Assembly (NCBI RefSeq): GCF_028471945.1
Contig: NZ_CP110128.1
Span: 6,909,001 to 6,973,000, forward strand
Reading direction: 5' to 3'
Length of the DNA stretch: 64,000 nt
Origin: Pseudomonas sp. WJP1
Lineage (GTDB): Bacteria; Pseudomonadota; Gammaproteobacteria; Pseudomonadales; Pseudomonadaceae
In this document: positions 50,977-60,042 of the stretch, in pieces
Position numbering within the stretch: position 1 is the first letter of the stretch
Layout of the letters: every line of letters begins with the position of its first letter
The notes under the pieces: generated by a model
Told to the model about the DNA's origin: nothing
What the model saw: the letters and a program-made list of their open reading frames with translations, nothing else
Database searches by the model: none
Made by a program: the position numbers and the translations under genes

Positions 50977-51333
50977 ATGCGGTGGATAGGCATGTCGTTG
51001 CTGCTGGCGCTCAATAGCGGCGAGGCGCTGGCGCAGGCTTGTGTGGTCCACAGCCAGGCGGAACGGCTCGACGTGAAAGTCTGCCAGCAAAACCGCAACA
51101 TTCCGCAAAAACTCTTTGCCGAAGGCTTCTGCCAGCCCAGCCTTGCCGGGCAGAAAGTCGAGGTGCAGTACGTCGACCAATGCCCTGGTGGGGCGTTCGG
51201 TGTGTGCAGCAACGCCCAAGTCGCCAATATGCCTTACCGGCAGGATATTCACTATTACGGCGTCGCCACGGATGCGGCGTATTTGCAGCCGTTTTGCGAA
51301 GCCCAGAGCCAGGGGACCTGGCTCAAGCCTTGA
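50977..51333 (+). CDS. Small exported Cys-containing protein of unknown function
   Basis: A 118-residue protein with a signal peptide (MRWIGMSLLLALNSGEALAQA). The mature part has six cysteines at CVV, VCQQ, GFCQP, DQCPGG, GVCSN and PFCEA, so disulfides or metal ligands are likely. Start 50977 is set by GGGAGG 5 bases upstream; an earlier ATG at 50959 is poorer. It is 26 bases from the divergent COG0523 gene and converges on the zigA-like gene, which suggests a role in periplasmic metal handling. I do not recognise the family. Confidence 0.72.
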   Translation: MRWIGMSLLLALNSGEALAQACVVHSQAERLDVKVCQQNRNIPQKLFAEGFCQPSLAGQKVEVQYVDQCPGGAFGVCSNAQVANMPYRQDIHYYGVATDAAYLQPFCEAQSQGTWLKP

Positions 51334-51336
51334 GGG

Positions 51337-52542
51337 TCAAGCGACCTCTTCATACCAAGGGCCGAACGGATCAGGCAACGAGCACCAGCTCTCTGCCCCC
51401 AGCGCCATCTCTTCATCGCTCAACAGGCAATCGTCTAGCTCGTCGGCAAGCTGCGTGAAATCGATGTTTTGGCCGATGAACACCAGTTCCTGCCGGCAAT
51501 CCCCGCTATCAGCGTCCCAGTTCTGCAGGATGGCGGCTGTGCTTTCCGGGTCCTGCGGCCACTGGTCCTTCGGCACGAACCGCCACCAGCGCCCGGCAAA
51601 ACCATAACGCATCATCCCACCGGCCTGGGACCAGCTGCCGGCGTCGGTGTGTTTACTCGCCAACCAGAAGAAACCCTTGGAGCGCAGCAGCTTGCCATTG
51701 AGCCACGGGCCGTCGATGAAATTGAAGAAGCGCTGCGGATGGAACGGGCGACGCGCGCGGTAGGCGTAGGACGCGACGCCATATTCATCGGTTTCCGGCA
51801 CATGCTCGCCGCGCAGCTCCTGCAACCAGCCCGGCGCCTGCGCCGCTTTCTCGAAGTCGAAGCGACCGGTATCGAGGATCTTCTCTAGTGGCACTTCGCC
51901 CATGACCATCGGGATGATCTGCGCCTGAGCGTTGAGTCGCTTGAGGATTGCCGTCAGCTCATCGCGTTCGCGGCTGCTGATCAAGTCGATCTTGCTGATC
52001 AGGATGACGTCGGCGAATTCGATCTGCTCGATCAACAGATCGGTGATCGCCCGCTCATCCCCCTCCCCCAGCGTTTCGCCACGGGAAGCCAGGGTTTCGG
52101 CAGCCTGGAAGTCGAGCAGGAAATTCATGCCATCGACCACGGTGACCATGGTGTCGAGCCGGGCGATGTCGGTGAGGCTCTGGCCGTTTTCATCGCGAAA
52201 GGTAAATGTCTCCGCCACTGGCAGTGGCTCTGAAATGCCGGTTGATTCGATCAACAGGTAATCAAAACGACCCTCCCGGGCGAGCGAGCTAACCTCCTTC
52301 AACAAGTCTTCACGCAACGTGCAGCAGATGCAGCCATTGCTCATTTCCACGAGTTTCTCTTGCGCACGATTGAGGCTGACATCGCGCTGGACCTCGCTGC
52401 CGTCGATGTTGATTTCACTCATGTCATTGACGATAACAGCAACGCGCAAGCCATTTCTATTACGTAGTATGTAATTAAGAAGTGTACTTTTTCCGGCCCC
52501 AAGAAAGCCCGAAAGCACGGTTACGGGAAGGCGATTTGACAT
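51337..52542 (-). CDS. zigA: Zinc-starvation COG0523 GTPase (ZigA-like metallochaperone)
   Basis: A 401-residue G3E GTPase. Walker A is [10 protein letters not shown], the metal motif is [10 protein letters not shown], the switch is IESTGISEP, and the NKxD equivalent is ISKIDL. A CobW C-terminal domain ends in an acidic tail ([17 protein letters not shown]). The length and Cys motif match the Zur-regulated COG0523 proteins thought to deliver scarce zinc. GAGGAG lies 7 bases before the start at 52542. The perfect Zur-type palindrome at 52588-52606 lies 46 bases upstream and also faces folE2. Confidence 0.88.
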   Translation of the reverse strand: MSNRLPVTVLSGFLGAGKSTLLNYILRNRNGLRVAVIVNDMSEINIDGSEVQRDVSLNRAQEKLVEMSNGCICCTLREDLLKEVSSLAREGRFDYLLIESTGISEPLPVAETFTFRDENGQSLTDIARLDTMVTVVDGMNFLLDFQAAETLASRGETLGEGDERAITDLLIEQIEFADVILISKIDLISSRERDELTAILKRLNAQAQIIPMVMGEVPLEKILDTGRFDFEKAAQAPGWLQELRGEHVPETDEYGVASYAYRARRPFHPQRFFNFIDGPWLNGKLLRSKGFFWLASKHTDAGSWSQAGGMMRYGFAGRWWRFVPKDQWPQDPESTAAILQNWDADSGDCRQELVFIGQNIDFTQLADELDDCLLSDEEMALGAESWCSLPDPFGPWYEEVA

Positions 52543-52587
52543 CAGAAGCTCCTCACAGGCCATTCATCAAAATTCTATCGTTGCGCG

Positions 52588-52606
52588 AATGTTATCATAT
52601 AACATT
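52588..52606. promoter_or_regulatory. Zur-type operator between zigA-like gene and folE2
   Basis: AATGTTATCATATAACATT is a perfect 8-bp palindrome around a 3-base centre, matching the ATGTTAT...ATAACAT core of zinc-uptake-regulator boxes. It is placed between divergent genes that are both known Zur targets in pseudomonads. Confidence 0.85.
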
Positions 52607-52635
52607 ACAAGCACGCCTCCACGATGGATTTCCTC

Positions 52636-53532
52636 ATGAACGCACTGACTCTTCCGGACATCGCCACGCAGGCCTCACGCCAAGCCCTGCCACTGGAGTG
52701 GGTGGGCATGTGTGGCATTGCTCTTCCTGTTTTGCTCGACGGCAAAAAATCGCCTGCGACGGCCGATGCCGGCGTGAGTCTCGATAACGGCGAGGCACGC
52801 GGTATTCATATGTCACGGTTGTACCTGGCGCTGGAAACGCTCGAGCAAGAGCCGCTCACACCCAAGCAGCTGCGACGGGTTTTACACAATTTCCTGAGCA
52901 GTCACGACGGGCTATCAAACAACGCCTACCTGACCATTCACACTGATCTGCTGCTGAAAAGACCGGCTCTGCTCAGTCCTTTGGCCGGCTGGAAAAGCTA
53001 TCCCGTCAGCATCGAAGCCCGTTTGAAAAACCAGATGTTCCACGTGGAACTTAAAATCGCGCTGCCTTATTCCTCAACCTGTCCTTGTTCAGCAGCGCTT
53101 TCCCGTCAATTGATTCAACAGCAATTCGTCGATGATTTTGCCAACCGGACGTTGCATCACACCGAGGTGCTGGCTTGGCTCGGCTCCCCTGAAGGCATCG
53201 TCGCAACGCCCCACAGTCAACGCAGCACGGCGCAATTGAGTCTGCGTTTGCACGAGTGTGTGGATGAGTTGCCACTGATCGCCGTGATCAACGATGCCGA
53301 GGCTGCGCTCGGCACAGCCGTGCAGACCGCCGTCAAGCGTGCTGATGAACAGGCGTTCGCCTTGGCCAATGGACAGAACCTGATGTTTTGCGAAGACGCC
53401 GCTCGACGCCTGAACGTGGCCCTGAAACGCTCACCCGGCATCAGCGGCTTTCAGATACGCGTCATCCACGCCGAAAGCCTGCATGCCCACGATGCCGTTG
53501 CCGAAAGTCGCTGGAACTGGGAGGCCACCTAA
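52636..53532 (+). CDS. folE2: GTP cyclohydrolase FolE2 (type IB)
   Basis: The zinc-independent replacement for FolE that makes dihydroneopterin triphosphate for folate and other pterins. The 298-residue product has the family signatures: LPLEWVGMCGIALPV, RGIHMSRLYLALE, the catalytic Cys in YSSTCPCSAALSRQL, and NGQNLMFCEDAARRLN. An alternative start at 52624 cannot be excluded. Its divergence from the zigA-like gene over a perfect Zur box indicates induction by zinc starvation. The stop codon TAA overlaps an ATG (TAATG) of a 41-codon frame of doubtful meaning. Confidence 0.92.
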   Translation: MNALTLPDIATQASRQALPLEWVGMCGIALPVLLDGKKSPATADAGVSLDNGEARGIHMSRLYLALETLEQEPLTPKQLRRVLHNFLSSHDGLSNNAYLTIHTDLLLKRPALLSPLAGWKSYPVSIEARLKNQMFHVELKIALPYSSTCPCSAALSRQLIQQQFVDDFANRTLHHTEVLAWLGSPEGIVATPHSQRSTAQLSLRLHECVDELPLIAVINDAEAALGTAVQTAVKRADEQAFALANGQNLMFCEDAARRLNVALKRSPGISGFQIRVIHAESLHAHDAVAESRWNWEAT

Positions 53533-53727
53533 TGCGTTTCCAGGCTTTGCGCCGGGATATGTACCGAAGATATGCCGCGCCTCAACAATCACGCTTCTGC
53601 GCGACTACAGGGCTTTGCAGAAAGAGTTTTGAGGGAGCACGACAAACGTCTACATGACAGCGACCGGGGTTTGGATCTAAGGTTAATCCGCTGACGCATG
53701 TGATCGAAGCATTCGAGAACAACAATC
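53533..53727. other. Spacer between folE2 and the ThrRS-like gene
   Basis: A 195-base spacer. A 41-codon frame (53532-53657) starts in the folE2 stop as TAATG but has no ribosome binding site and shows an Arg- and Gln-rich composition, so coding is uncertain. No Zur-type palindrome was found here, so the next gene is probably expressed from the folE2 promoter. Confidence 0.4.
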
Positions 53728-54618
53728 ATGATCCAGATCACTCTGCCCGATGGTTCATTGCGTGAATACGATCAACCGCTGACCGTGCATGAAGTTGCCG
53801 CGAGTATTGGCCCCGGGCTGGCCAACGCTGCGGTAGCGGGTCGGGTGGACGGTCTGTTGGTGGACTGTGAGTTTGTGATCCGGGCCAATGCCAGGGTCAG
53901 CATCGTTACGCCCCAGGAACCCGACGGCCTGGAGATTCTCCGGCGCTCCTGTTCGCTGGTGCTGGCGATGGCGGTCAAGCAATTGTATTCCCATACCCAA
54001 TTGCGAACCGGCTCGGCGCTGGGTGACGGATTCTATTGCGAGTTCGCTGTCGAGCGCCCAATCAGGGCCGCTGATTTGCCGCTGATCGAAGCGCGCATGC
54101 ACTCATTGGCGGCGGCCAACCATTCGATTCGCCGCAGTCGCAGTCACTCCCCGTCTTGCGCCGATCTGTCGCTGTATCGCCTCGGGGACACCGACTATTT
54201 GACGAGCGGCCCGCATGTCCCCACCACCAGGGTCTTGCAGGCGTTTGCCCTCGATCACATCAACGGGACCTTGCAGCAACGCATCTATGGCACCTGCTGG
54301 TCCAGCCACCTGGAGCTGCAGCATTGGCGCCTGCCGGCCCATGTGGTGGTCGTCAGCATGGATGACAGGCAGGCGAGCTACGCCCACGCGGTCACCGAAC
54401 GCCTGCGCCGCAGTGGCGTACGCGCCCTGGCGGACCTGCGCAACGAAAAAGTTCGCCACAAGATTCGGCATCACAGCCAGACGGTGCCGTACCTGGTGGT
54501 GGTCGGCGAACAGGAAAAGGCTGGCGGGTTTGTCAGCGTGCGCAATCGCAACGGGGAGGATTTTGGCAGGATGAAGGTTGAGGCGGTGTGTGAGTGGTTG
54601 GGTCAGTCGGGGATTTGA
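53728..54618 (+). CDS. Threonyl-tRNA synthetase-like protein lacking the catalytic core
   Basis: An intact 296-residue protein composed of three pieces of ThrRS joined without the aminoacylation domain. The TGS domain (residues 1-60, ITLPDGSLREYDQPLTVHEVA) is followed by the editing domain (about residues 70-195, MAVKQLYSHTQLRTGSALGDGFY, ADLSLYRLGDTDYLTSGPHVPTTRVLQAFAL, QQRIYGTCW). It ends with the anticodon-binding domain (about residues 208-294, LPAHVVVVSMDDRQASYAHAVTERL, ADLRNEKVRHKIRHHSQTVPYLVVVGEQE). Comparison with ThrRS from memory suggests that the editing-site His pair and Cys are replaced (Ser, Met, Thr), while GPH is kept. The absent core carries the zinc site of full-length ThrRS. 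No charging activity is expected; a regulatory or editing-related role in zinc limitation is inference. Confidence 0.85.
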   Translation: MIQITLPDGSLREYDQPLTVHEVAASIGPGLANAAVAGRVDGLLVDCEFVIRANARVSIVTPQEPDGLEILRRSCSLVLAMAVKQLYSHTQLRTGSALGDGFYCEFAVERPIRAADLPLIEARMHSLAAANHSIRRSRSHSPSCADLSLYRLGDTDYLTSGPHVPTTRVLQAFALDHINGTLQQRIYGTCWSSHLELQHWRLPAHVVVVSMDDRQASYAHAVTERLRRSGVRALADLRNEKVRHKIRHHSQTVPYLVVVGEQEKAGGFVSVRNRNGEDFGRMKVEAVCEWLGQSGI

Positions 54619-54636
54619 GGTGGTTGAACGGACGTC

Positions 54637-54665
54637 TTCCCGGGCAAGCCTCGCTCCTACAAGAA
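54637..54665. repeat. Single REP element
   Basis: CCCGGGCAAGCCTCGCTCCT followed by ACAAGAACA is a degenerate single REP half in the gap between two convergent genes. Confidence 0.45.
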
Positions 54666-54684
54666 CAAGGCTTTCCCGATAAGG

Positions 54685-55206
54685 TTAGGCTCTTGGCTTC
54701 ACGGTGCCGCAGTCCTGCCCCAACCAGACCGCACGGGTATCGAGGCTACCCTTCTGCTGGATGCCGGTGGCGTTGAACGTACCGTTGACCTTGGTGGTGA
54801 ACTCGCGATCGCTGAGGAAGGTGGCAACACCCGCGCCCTGCGCTTTCGGGCAGCTGAAGCGGAATTTCCACTGGTTGCCGGTGCGCTCGGTGATTTCCTG
54901 TTTGCAACCCGATTGTGGGTCGGTCAGCGGAATGTTGTCGCTCTTGACCTGCTCTGGGGTCAAGCATGCCCGAATCCCTTTGCCACCCATGGTGATGCCC
55001 TGTTTTTCCAGCTGCGCGCGCTGTTCAGGGGTCATCTGGCTTTGTATTTGACCCAGGATCAGTTGCAGATCCGGCAGGTTCTGGTCATCGACTTTCATGT
55101 TGCTCGAGGTCAATTCCCACAAACCTGGCTGAAGCATCTGCGCCTGAGCAGCCACAGGAAGTGCCAAACCAAATGCCATGGCCAAACCCAGCAGACGAAC
55201 GTTCAT
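54685..55206 (-). CDS. DUF3617 family exported protein
   Basis: A 173-residue protein with a signal peptide (MNVRLLGLAMAFGLALPVAAQAQ). The DUF3617 pattern follows: LQPGLWELTSSNMKVD, a Gln-rich helical part (LILGQIQSQMTPEQRAQLEKQG), IRACLTPEQV, CKQEITERTGNQWKFRFSCP, and the final TRAVWLGQDCG. Four cysteines suggest two disulfides. Homologues are periplasmic with unknown function. It is divergent from the cardiolipin synthase gene. Confidence 0.82.
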   Translation of the reverse strand: MNVRLLGLAMAFGLALPVAAQAQMLQPGLWELTSSNMKVDDQNLPDLQLILGQIQSQMTPEQRAQLEKQGITMGGKGIRACLTPEQVKSDNIPLTDPQSGCKQEITERTGNQWKFRFSCPKAQGAGVATFLSDREFTTKVNGTFNATGIQQKGSLDTRAVWLGQDCGTVKPRA

Positions 55207-55339
55207 CGAGTAACTCCTGATCAGTAGTGGCCGTTAGACGTCGCCGGCGGGCTTCGGTTCATGGGCCAATTAAATAGCGACATTCTGCACGGAACATGGT
55301 CTGTTAAGCATTGAATCTTCAGGAGCAAGGCTGCCCCCC

Positions 55340-56779
55340 ATGGATTATTTTGGACCGCATGTCTTTGGCTATGTCATCGCCCTGCTGCACTCATTGGGCT
55401 TGGTTGCGGCAATCCATGCCGTGTTGACCGTCCGCACCGCACAAGGCTCGATTGCCTGGGCCTTGTCACTGTTGTTCATGCCTTACCTGACCCTCATTCC
55501 CTATCTGGTATTCGGCCGCAGCTCCTTCGACGGTTACATCAAGGCTCGGCGCCAGGCCAACGAGGAGATGCGCAAGGCTGTCTCCGAGCTCAACTGGCGA
55601 CCGTGGGTGGAGGAAGCCCTCACCGCTCGCGCATCCAGCGCCTACGCTTCACTGAGGGCGATGCCGAAACTGGGGCGCATGCCTTGCCTGGCAAACAATG
55701 AAGTGCGCTTGCTGGTGAATGGACAGGCGACCTTCGAGGCGATTTTCCACGCCATCAGCCAGGCCCGAGAAGCTGTACTGGTCCAGTTCTTCATCATCCA
55801 CGATGACCGCCTGGGCCGACGCCTGCGTGACCTGCTGCTACACAAGGCCAGCGAAGGCGTGGTGATTTACCTGCTGTACGACCGAATCGGCAGCCACTCC
55901 CTGCCCCACGCTTACGTCCAGTCGCTGCGCGACGGCGGTGTCAAGGTCAAAGCCTTCGCCACCCGCAGCGGCTGGCTCAATCGCTTCCAGGTCAACTTTC
56001 GCAACCACCGCAAGATCGTGGTCGTCGACGGCATCCTCGGCTTCGTGGGAGGCCACAACGTTGGCGATGAATACATGGGTGAGAAACCACCGCTCGCACC
56101 TTGGCGCGATACCCATGTGCAAGTACGGGGGCCAGTGGTGGCCTGCATGCAGGAGTCCTTCGCCGAAGACTGGTTCTGGGCGGCCCGCGAGTTACCGCAG
56201 CTGATCCTGCCGCAGGTTTATCCGGACGGCGGAGTGCTGTGCCAAATGCTTGCCAGCGGCCCGGCGGATGCCTACGAAACCTGTTCACTGTTCTTCGTCG
56301 AAGCGATTCACGCGTCGACCGAACGGGTGTGGATCACCAGCCCTTATTTCATCCCCGACGAAGCGGTCCTCGCTGCGTTACGCCTGGCGGTCTTGCGCGG
56401 GGTGGATGTGCGGATTTTGCTGCCGTCGAGGCCCGACCACCGAATCGTCTACGCCGCTTCCAGCCTCTATGCCTTCGAAGCTGTGCGCGCCGGTGTGCGG
56501 GTGTTCCGCTACGAACCCGGTTTCCTGCACCAGAAAGTGGTGTTGATCGACAGTGAAATCAGCGCCATCGGCAGTGCCAACATGGACAACCGTTCGTTTC
56601 GATTGAATTTCGAAGTGATGTTACTGACGGTCGACAGGGCGTTTGCTGCCCAGGTGGAGCAGATGCTCAACGACGACTTCGACCAGGCTCATGAAATCGC
56701 CAAGGAAGAAGGCCGGGAGACCCATCGCCTGCAGCAAGTCGGTATGCGGGTCGCCCGGCTTATTTCGCCCATCCTCTAG
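55340..56779 (+). CDS. cls: Cardiolipin synthase
   Basis: A 479-residue phospholipase-D-superfamily enzyme that condenses two phosphatidylglycerol molecules to cardiolipin. Two N-terminal membrane helices (about residues 8-60) precede two HKD motifs, seen as [19 protein letters not shown] (about residue 223) and [25 protein letters not shown] (about residue 400). The length and domain order are those of ClsA-type bacterial enzymes. The gene overlaps the convergent cfa gene by 4 bases at their stops. Confidence 0.92.
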   Translation: MDYFGPHVFGYVIALLHSLGLVAAIHAVLTVRTAQGSIAWALSLLFMPYLTLIPYLVFGRSSFDGYIKARRQANEEMRKAVSELNWRPWVEEALTARASSAYASLRAMPKLGRMPCLANNEVRLLVNGQATFEAIFHAISQAREAVLVQFFIIHDDRLGRRLRDLLLHKASEGVVIYLLYDRIGSHSLPHAYVQSLRDGGVKVKAFATRSGWLNRFQVNFRNHRKIVVVDGILGFVGGHNVGDEYMGEKPPLAPWRDTHVQVRGPVVACMQESFAEDWFWAARELPQLILPQVYPDGGVLCQMLASGPADAYETCSLFFVEAIHASTERVWITSPYFIPDEAVLAALRLAVLRGVDVRILLPSRPDHRIVYAASSLYAFEAVRAGVRVFRYEPGFLHQKVVLIDSEISAIGSANMDNRSFRLNFEVMLLTVDRAFAAQVEQMLNDDFDQAHEIAKEEGRETHRLQQVGMRVARLISPIL

Positions 56780-57960
56780 GGATTGTAGATATCGTCTCGC
56801 GTCCAGGGCAGCTCATGGCTGCCATCGGCGTGGGCTTTCACCGCGAGTATCTGGTGCAGGTTGATCCAGCCTCGGGCGAACGCATAAGCACAACCGGCCA
56901 GGTACAGGCGCCAGATGCGCAGGGCTTGATCCGGCACCAGTTTCGAGGCGGCCTCCAGGTTGTCTTCCAGGCGTTCGCTCCAGTGATCCAGGGTGCGCGC
57001 GTAATGCAGACGCAGGCTCTCGACATCGACGATCTCCAGCCCTGCTTCACTGATCTCGGCAGAGATCATCGACAGGTGCGGCAGTTCGCCGTTGGGGAAC
57101 ACATACTTCTCGATGAACTCCCCGGCACCGCGTCCCACAGGACGCCCATCGGTGTGCTTGGCGGTGATCCCGTGGTTCATCACCAGCCCGCCCTCTTTCA
57201 CCGCGCCGAACAAGGTTTTGCAATACTCGGCCAGGTTTTCGTGCCCGACGTGTTCGAACATCCCGACGCTGACCACTTTATCGAAGCGCCCGTCCTGAGG
57301 CAGGTCGCGGTAGTCGAGTAACTGCAGCTCGACCAAATCCTCCAACCCTTCCGCTTTTACGCGTTCCCGGGCCAGGGCAAGTTGTTCCTTGCTGAGGGTA
57401 ATACCGAACACCTTCGCGCCAAATTCCCGGGCTGCATACCGCGCCAACCCGCCCCAACCGCAGCCGACATCCAGCAGATATTCGCCGGGTTGCAGGCGCA
57501 ACTTGCGACACAGATGACGGAATTTCGCCTGTTGGGCCTGTTCAAGGGACTCACTGCCCGTCTCGAAGTACGCGCAGGAATACGCCATGTCGCTGTCGAG
57601 CCACAGTTGATAAAAGGCGTTCGAGAGGTCGTAATGGTAGGAGATCGCCTTGGCGTCTGTTTCCTTGTCGTGGGGGGTGCGCACAGGCTGACTGTCGAGA
57701 TCACCGAGCAATGCCTGACTCCACTCATCACAGACGCGGATCACATCGCTGATGGAACCTTCCAGTTCCAGTTTGCCCTCGACGAACGCAGCCCCTAGCG
57801 CGTCCAGGCTAGGATGGGTGAACTGGGTGACCATTTGTGGGTCCTTGACCACAATTGTGACACTGGGCGTCGGCCCCAGATTGAACTCATGGCCGTCCCA
57901 GAGTCGCAGGCGTAGCGGTAGCTGCAGATTCTGTAAGGCCGGTGGAAGTTGCGCGAGCAT
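56776..57960 (-). CDS. cfa: Cyclopropane-fatty-acyl-phospholipid synthase
   Basis: A 394-residue S-adenosylmethionine-dependent enzyme that methylates membrane unsaturated fatty acids to cyclopropane rings, usually on entry into stationary phase. An N-terminal lipid-binding region (about residues 1-95) is followed by the methyltransferase domain. The SAM-binding motif is [17 protein letters not shown], the conserved Cys is in [13 protein letters not shown], and the bicarbonate-site region is [22 protein letters not shown] lies before the start. Its convergent, end-overlapping partner is cardiolipin synthase, so two lipid remodelling genes share one site. Confidence 0.94.
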   Translation of the reverse strand: MLAQLPPALQNLQLPLRLRLWDGHEFNLGPTPSVTIVVKDPQMVTQFTHPSLDALGAAFVEGKLELEGSISDVIRVCDEWSQALLGDLDSQPVRTPHDKETDAKAISYHYDLSNAFYQLWLDSDMAYSCAYFETGSESLEQAQQAKFRHLCRKLRLQPGEYLLDVGCGWGGLARYAAREFGAKVFGITLSKEQLALARERVKAEGLEDLVELQLLDYRDLPQDGRFDKVVSVGMFEHVGHENLAEYCKTLFGAVKEGGLVMNHGITAKHTDGRPVGRGAGEFIEKYVFPNGELPHLSMISAEISEAGLEIVDVESLRLHYARTLDHWSERLEDNLEAASKLVPDQALRIWRLYLAGCAYAFARGWINLHQILAVKAHADGSHELPWTRDDIYNP

Positions 57961-58128
57961 GGAAAATCCCCCTTGTTTCAGACGTCTGCTGAGAGGTTAG
58001 ACCATCCTTGAAAAATAGCTGGCTATCGATTTCATAGTGAACTTCTATGATTCCAAAACTGTTCCGAATTCGCAGAAATGACCGCTCTCACCTAGATGAC
58101 TGCAAATTCGGCCAACAGTTCTGTATTT

Positions 58129-60042
58129 TTAGAACTGCTCTTCCTTGAGCTTGAACAGTGGTTCCTGAAAGCGCAGCAAACGCCCGGCATTACCCAATAC
58201 CAACAACGTACTGAGGTTGTGCAGCAACGCGGCGATCATCGCCCCTGCTGCCCCGAGCCAACCAAACGCCGCGAAAGCAACGATCGCCAAGGTCCAGCCC
58301 AAACCGATGATCACGTTCACTTGCAAGGTCTGACGGCACTGTCGACTCAAGCGCACGCAGGTACCGAGGCGCCGCAGGTCGCTACCGATCAGCACGATAT
58401 CCGCTGATGCCAGCGCGATGTCCGCCCCGCCTGCGCCCATCGCCACACCAACAACACCAGCCTTGAGCGCCAGGGAATCGTTGATGCCATCACCCACCAC
58501 CATAGGACGAAAACCGTTACCGATTTCTTTCAACACGCGATTCAATTTGTCCTCGGGCAAGGCCTGCGCTTCGACCTCACTGATGCCTACATCCCGCGCG
58601 AGTGTGTGAGCGACGCTGTGCCGATCGCCGGTGAGCAAAAGCTGCCGGCCCAATCCAAGGTCCTTCAGTTCGCTCAAGGCAAACCTGGCTTCCGGTTTGA
58701 CGCTGTCGGCCAACAACAGCCAAGCGAGGAACTCGCCGTTGAGCGCCAGCCCGGCAATCGGGCCGTCGTGGTCGGGAACATCTGAGGTCGCTATGCCCAA
58801 TTGGGCGAACAACTCCGGGCGCCCCAGCGCGGCCTCGCCCTGCTCCGTCATGGCCACCACGCCCAAACCCTGCCGCTCGCGAATGTCCGACAGCAACAGA
58901 AAATGCTCTTGTGCGACCAGCCCCGCCAGCGCCCGGCTGACCGGGTGACTGCTGGCGGACCCGAGACTGGCGGCGAGCTTCAAGACGGGGTTGCGATCCT
59001 CCAGCGGGCTCTCGATGGATTGCAGGCGCAAGGTACCGAAGGTCAGGGTTCCGGTCTTGTCGACCACCAGCGATGTGAGGTCTGCCAGCTCCTCGAGAAA
59101 CGCCGAGCTGCGAATCAGAATGCCGTGCCGCGCGGCTACCGCTACCCCGGCAATCGCCGTCGCGGGCGCCGACAACACCAACGCACAAGGACAGGCAGCC
59201 ACCAGCACCGCGAGCATGGCCTGGGCATCGTTGGTGATGAACCAGGTGACTGCGGCCAGCAGCAATACCAGCACCAGGTAGCTCCCGGCGTAACGCTCCA
59301 GCAACCGGGTGATCGGCGGTTTGGAACGCTCGGCGTTTTGCATCAGCGCGATCACTTTGCCGAGGGTCGATTCGTCGCCGGTCCGAGTCACTTCAATGCG
59401 CAGCAGGCCATCGAGATTGATCGCGCCACCGAACACCGCCATGCCGACGCCCGCTTCCATCGGCACCGACTCGCCGGTAATGGAGGCGGTGTCCAGACTC
59501 GCTTGGCCGGACATCACCCGACCATCCGCCGGCACCCGATCACCGGCACGGACTTCCACCAGATCGCCAGCCCTGAGCGTACCGTTGTCGACCTCGACGA
59601 TGGAGCCGTCGGCCTGCACCTTGCGCGCGTGACTGCGGGTGAGTTTGCCTAAAGCATGAATGGCTTCTTGCGAACCGATCACGCTGCGCTCTTCCAGCAC
59701 ATGGCCGAAGATCATGATGATCGGCAGCAATGCCGCCGTCAGCAAATCGCCTGTCGCCCACGCACCGAGCATGGCCAGGGCGATCAGTTGATCGGTGATG
59801 CCATGCAGGCTTGGATACCGCAGGCTGTACCAGGCCGAACGCATCACTGGTACGGCCACCAGCACGGAAGCAACACCCAGTAGCAATTGGCTGACCCCGG
59901 TCTGTTCCGGCGACAACCAGCGCCATACGAGGCCCAGCGCGAGCAAGCCAAGTGCGAGCATGGCCAGGGTCAGTTGACGGGCAGCGCTGCGTTGTTCCGC
60001 CGAGGACAACATGCTCGGTGCAGCGGTGGTTTGAGCGGTCAT
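58129..60042 (-). CDS. P1B-type heavy-metal ATPase without N-terminal metal-binding domain
   Basis: A 637-residue P-type ATPase for transition metals. Two N-terminal membrane helix pairs precede the actuator domain with TGES (residues 189-192). The membrane metal-site motif CPC is at residues 284-286, followed by the phosphorylation motif DKTGT (Asp328), the nucleotide-domain motif HP (SASSHPVSR) and GDGIND. No CxxC or HMA domain precedes the first helix. The last helix shows HNLST in place of the HxxGST or Asp-containing patterns of Cu or Zn subclasses, so the metal is uncertain. It overlaps the upstream SPFH gene by ATGA and ends the four-gene operon. Confidence 0.88.
   Translation of the reverse strand: MTAQTTAAPSMLSSAEQRSAARQLTLAMLALGLLALGLVWRWLSPEQTGVSQLLLGVASVLVAVPVMRSAWYSLRYPSLHGITDQLIALAMLGAWATGDLLTAALLPIIMIFGHVLEERSVIGSQEAIHALGKLTRSHARKVQADGSIVEVDNGTLRAGDLVEVRAGDRVPADGRVMSGQASLDTASITGESVPMEAGVGMAVFGGAINLDGLLRIEVTRTGDESTLGKVIALMQNAERSKPPITRLLERYAGSYLVLVLLLAAVTWFITNDAQAMLAVLVAACPCALVLSAPATAIAGVAVAARHGILIRSSAFLEELADLTSLVVDKTGTLTFGTLRLQSIESPLEDRNPVLKLAASLGSASSHPVSRALAGLVAQEHFLLLSDIRERQGLGVVAMTEQGEAALGRPELFAQLGIATSDVPDHDGPIAGLALNGEFLAWLLLADSVKPEARFALSELKDLGLGRQLLLTGDRHSVAHTLARDVGISEVEAQALPEDKLNRVLKEIGNGFRPMVVGDGINDSLALKAGVVGVAMGAGGADIALASADIVLIGSDLRRLGTCVRLSRQCRQTLQVNVIIGLGWTLAIVAFAAFGWLGAAGAMIAALLHNLSTLLVLGNAGRLLRFQEPLFKLKEEQF

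Noticed and set aside
53532..53657. 41-codon frame overlapping the folE2 stop (TAATG)
   Set aside because: The overlap is suggestive of coupling, but there is no ribosome binding site upstream, no recognisable motif, and an Arg/Gln-rich composition. Not called as a gene.
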